From: Acidobacteriota bacterium
GTDB taxonomy: Bacteria > Acidobacteriota > Terriglobia > Terriglobales > Acidobacteriaceae
Direction: 5' to 3'
DNA length: 6,742 nucleotides
Assembly: GCA_021781075.1 (NCBI GenBank)
Contig: JAJXXN010000313.1
Location: 1-6,742, forward strand
Position numbers and translations under genes: made by a program. Shown here piece by piece: positions 4,965-6,742 of this stretch. How positions within the stretch are numbered: position 1 is the first letter of the stretch; each line of letters begins with the position of its first letter. A model generated the notes under the pieces. It made no database searches. It saw only the letters and a list, made by a program, of their open reading frames with translations, and was not told the origin of the DNA.

Positions 4965-5957
4965 TCAGAGAATCTTCTTTCCAAACGCCGAGCAGGCCAG
5001 CTCGACGGCCAGGTCTGCTGTCCGGTTGTGCTCGTCAATCACCGGGTTCACCTCGACAATCTCCATGCTCACCATGCGCCCGTGGTCGGCGATGATTTCC
5101 ATGGCCAGGTGCGCCTCGCGATACGTTGCCCCGCCGCGTACCGGCGTCCCCACTCCCGGCGCATCTTCGGGGTCAATCCAGTCCATGTCCAGCGACACAT
5201 GGTAGCCGGCGGTCCCACGGCCGGCTGTGCGCAATGCCTCTTCCATCACCGTGCGCATCCCGCGCTCGTCAATGTCACGCATCGTGTAGACTTCGGTGAC
5301 CCCGGCGCGGCGGATGTTCTCACGCTCGGCGGCATCAATGTCCCGCACGCCGATGATCACCGTGTTCTCCGGCGCAACCTTCGGGGAGTGTTCGTAGATG
5401 GCCCCGAGCGGCCCGGTCCACAGCCCGAGCAGCGCCGCAAGCGGCATTCCGTGCACATTGCCCGAGGGTGAAGTTTCCGGCGTGTTGATGTCCGAGTGCG
5501 CGTCAATCCATATCAGGCCAAGCTTCTGCTTCTGATGGTGATAGTACTCGGAGACGCCGCTGACCGTTCCGGCAGCGATGGAATGGTCGCCACCGAGAAC
5601 CAGCGGCGTTTCGCCCGCTTCCAGCGTCTTCAGCACTGCATCGGCCGTGCGTGTGCAGGTCTCGGTGATCTGCTTGAGGTAATGGGCATTCGCCTCGCCC
5701 GGCTTTTGCGTCTCGGCTATCTCCACCTTGATGTTGCCGCCATCCACAACATGGTGGCCCAGCGCTTCAAGACGCGCCTCGAGCCCGGCCACGCGGACCG
5801 CCGACGGCCCCATGTCCACTCCGCGACGACTCGCGCCAAGATCAAGCGGCACACCAATCACGCGAATCTTGCGCGTCGGCAGGGACTGCGTCCCGCGTAT
5901 TGACTGTGGTGTGGTTTGCGCCTGTGCCGCCGCGCTCATCTCAACTACCTTTGACAT
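4965..5957 (-). CDS. rocF: Arginase
   Basis: The protein has 330 residues and hydrolyses L-arginine to L-ornithine and urea with a binuclear manganese centre. All metal ligands are present: His125 in GGDHS, Asp152/His154/Asp156 in IDAHSDIN, and Asp257/Asp259 in SLDMDWIDPEDAPGVG. SGNVHGM supplies the substrate-binding Ser/Asn and the His169 equivalent of the proton-shuttle His, and Glu302 in VEVNP matches the conserved guanidinium-binding Glu. GDHS and DAHSDINTPETSPSGN patterns favour arginase over agmatinase or formiminoglutamase. I chose ATG 5957 because GGAGG lies 4 bases upstream; the frame stays open to ATG 5999, which has no such site. The first about 28 residues are low-complexity (Ala/Gln/Ser) and probably disordered. 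It lies between rpoC and ddl; no other arginine-catabolism gene is visible. The symbol rocF is assigned by function. Confidence 0.93.
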   Translation of the reverse strand: MSKVVEMSAAAQAQTTPQSIRGTQSLPTRKIRVIGVPLDLGASRRGVDMGPSAVRVAGLEARLEALGHHVVDGGNIKVEIAETQKPGEANAHYLKQITETCTRTADAVLKTLEAGETPLVLGGDHSIAAGTVSGVSEYYHHQKQKLGLIWIDAHSDINTPETSPSGNVHGMPLAALLGLWTGPLGAIYEHSPKVAPENTVIIGVRDIDAAERENIRRAGVTEVYTMRDIDERGMRTVMEEALRTAGRGTAGYHVSLDMDWIDPEDAPGVGTPVRGGATYREAHLAMEIIADHGRMVSMEIVEVNPVIDEHNRTADLAVELACSAFGKKIL

Positions 5958-5961
5958 ACTG

Positions 5962-5966
5962 CCTCC
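5962..5966 (-). promoter_or_regulatory. Ribosome binding site that sets the arginase start
   Basis: GGAGG on the minus strand is 4 bases before the ATG at 5957 (spacer CAGT). It is the strongest Shine-Dalgarno in the window and argues against the upstream ATG at 5999. Confidence 0.7.
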
Positions 5967-6078
5967 ATTGCCGGACCCTGCACCCTGTTTCTCATGCATT
6001 CCGTTCGCCCAATCATTAAATCAAAATTCAATCAACGCTGGATAGACGCACTGCAAAATTACCTTGAATTCTGTTCGC

Positions 6079-6116
6079 AAAATGCAACAAGCCCGGCAAT
6101 TCCGCCGAGCCTGTTG
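6079..6116 (-). terminator. Rho-independent terminator after rpoC
   Basis: On the minus strand the arm CAACAGGCTCGGC (6116-6104) pairs with GCCGGGCTTGTTG (6097-6085) over 13 bp including two G-U pairs, with a 6-base loop, followed by CATTTTG. It lies 62 bases after the rpoC stop and before the arginase leader, so arginase probably has its own promoter in 5958-6078; that stretch is AT-rich, but I saw no pair of boxes good enough to annotate. Confidence 0.8.
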
Positions 6117-6178
6117 GTTGGTTGAGCCATGCATCTCTTTGTACCTTCACTCCGGATTGACGCCTGGACGGGTGCCCC

Positions 6179-6742
6179 CTACTCGGCTGCCATCTCCTCG
6201 GCTTCGCCCTCCTGGCGCATCATCTCGAGTTCGCGCTCTTGCGCTTCAAACTCGGATTGCACCTCCTGCTGCACGCGGGCCGCCGCTTCCTCTAGCTCAG
6301 GGCTGAGTTGGACGTTGCGGTAGTACTCGAGGCCCGTGCCGGCGGGAATCAGGCGGCCGACAATCACGTTCTCCTTCAACCCGCGCAGGCTGTCCACAGA
6401 GCCATTGATCGCCGCCTCGGTGAGCACGCGCGTAGTCTCCTGGAAGCTCGCCGCGGAGATGAAGCTGTCGGTTGAGAGCGATGCCTTGGTGATGCCGAGC
6501 AACAGCGGACGGCCGATTGCCGGGCGGCCACCGTTGGCCAATACGCGCTCGTTCTCCTCGCGGTAGCGGAAGCGGTCCACCTGCTGCTCGAGCAGGAAGT
6601 TGGTGTCGCCGATCTCCTCGATTCGCACCCAGCGCAGCATCTGGCGGACAATCACTTCAATGTGCTTGTCGCTGATGGCCACGCCCTGCAGACGGTAGAC
6701 CTCCTGGATTTCATTCACCAGGTAAGCCTGCAGCTCTTTTTC
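6179..6742 (-). CDS. rpoC: DNA-directed RNA polymerase subunit beta', C-terminal part (5' truncated by window)
   Basis: The last 187 residues are visible; the frame is open to the window edge, so the GTG at 6718 is internal. The sequence carries the near-invariant RpoC tail: NEIQEVYRLQGVAISDKHIEVIVRQM (in pieces), then GITKASLSTDSFISAASFQETTRVLTEAA, GLKENVIVGRLIPAGTG. These elements follow the trigger-loop region in the second large domain of beta' and the C-terminal segment that wraps toward omega. After GTG the last about 55 residues are a highly charged, Glu-rich helix (ELEEAAARVQQEVQSEFEAQ and onward) ending EMAAE, a variable extension in this subunit. The stop at 6179 is followed by a terminator hairpin, so rpoC closes its operon here. 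Identity is certain from the conserved block. Confidence 0.98.
   Translation of the reverse strand, partial: EKELQAYLVNEIQEVYRLQGVAISDKHIEVIVRQMLRWVRIEEIGDTNFLLEQQVDRFRYREENERVLANGGRPAIGRPLLLGITKASLSTDSFISAASFQETTRVLTEAAINGSVDSLRGLKENVIVGRLIPAGTGLEYYRNVQLSPELEEAAARVQQEVQSEFEAQERELEMMRQEGEAEEMAAE

Noticed and set aside
5496..5903. 135-residue plus-strand frame
   Set aside because: It is antisense to the well-conserved arginase coding region.
5958..6078. Promoter for arginase
   Set aside because: TTTAAT- and TTGATT-like hexamers occur in this AT-rich stretch, but no pair has a good partner at 16-18 bases spacing, so no specific promoter is annotated.
1..6742. Mobile element, CRISPR array, tRNA or rRNA
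   Set aside because: I found no transposase or integrase frame, no regularly spaced repeats, no cloverleaf-type sequence and no rRNA signature on either strand.

Overview
The window looks like ordinary chromosome from an Acidobacteriota bacterium, probably Terriglobia. It is GC-rich. The GatB tail, the short secreted or anchored carboxypeptidase-regulatory-like protein, the rhomboid type and the LysW-like zinc ribbon resemble versions I associate with that phylum. This placement is by recognition only, without a database search. I see no mobile element, CRISPR array, tRNA or rRNA.

Layout, left to right: (1) the 3' end of gatB on the plus strand, closed by a strong hairpin terminator that can also work in the opposite direction. 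(2) A minus-strand pair that converges on gatB: a 65-residue LysW-like zinc ribbon with a poly-glutamate tail, then a 134-residue membrane-anchored carboxypeptidase-regulatory-like protein. The two overlap by four bases (ATGA). A good sigma-70-type promoter precedes the pair at about 1091-1119. (3) A plus-strand pair: a rhomboid-family membrane protein that appears to have lost its catalytic residues, then fabD (malonyl-CoA:ACP transacylase), ending in a long hairpin. (4) A minus-strand block read from right to left: the 3' end of rpoC with its terminator, arginase, D-alanine-D-alanine ligase, and a 166-residue single-pass membrane protein of unknown function.

The genes do not form one obvious pathway. 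Housekeeping functions dominate: transcription (rpoC), tRNA-dependent amidation (gatB), fatty-acid initiation (fabD) and peptidoglycan precursor synthesis (ddl). Arginase and ddl are 54 bases apart on the same strand and may be cotranscribed. Intergenic gaps are all under 300 bases; the largest are 5958-6178 (rpoC terminator plus arginase leader) and 1032-1243 (divergent promoter region).

I did not find a clear new multi-gene system. The points most worth a second look are the apparent rhomboid pseudoprotease (active-site Ser, His and the oxyanion His/Asn positions all substituted by my alignment) and the LysW-like carrier whose C-terminus is seven glutamates instead of the usual EDWGE-type end. 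The hexanucleotide-repeat codons of that tail also supply the ribosome binding site of the next gene.
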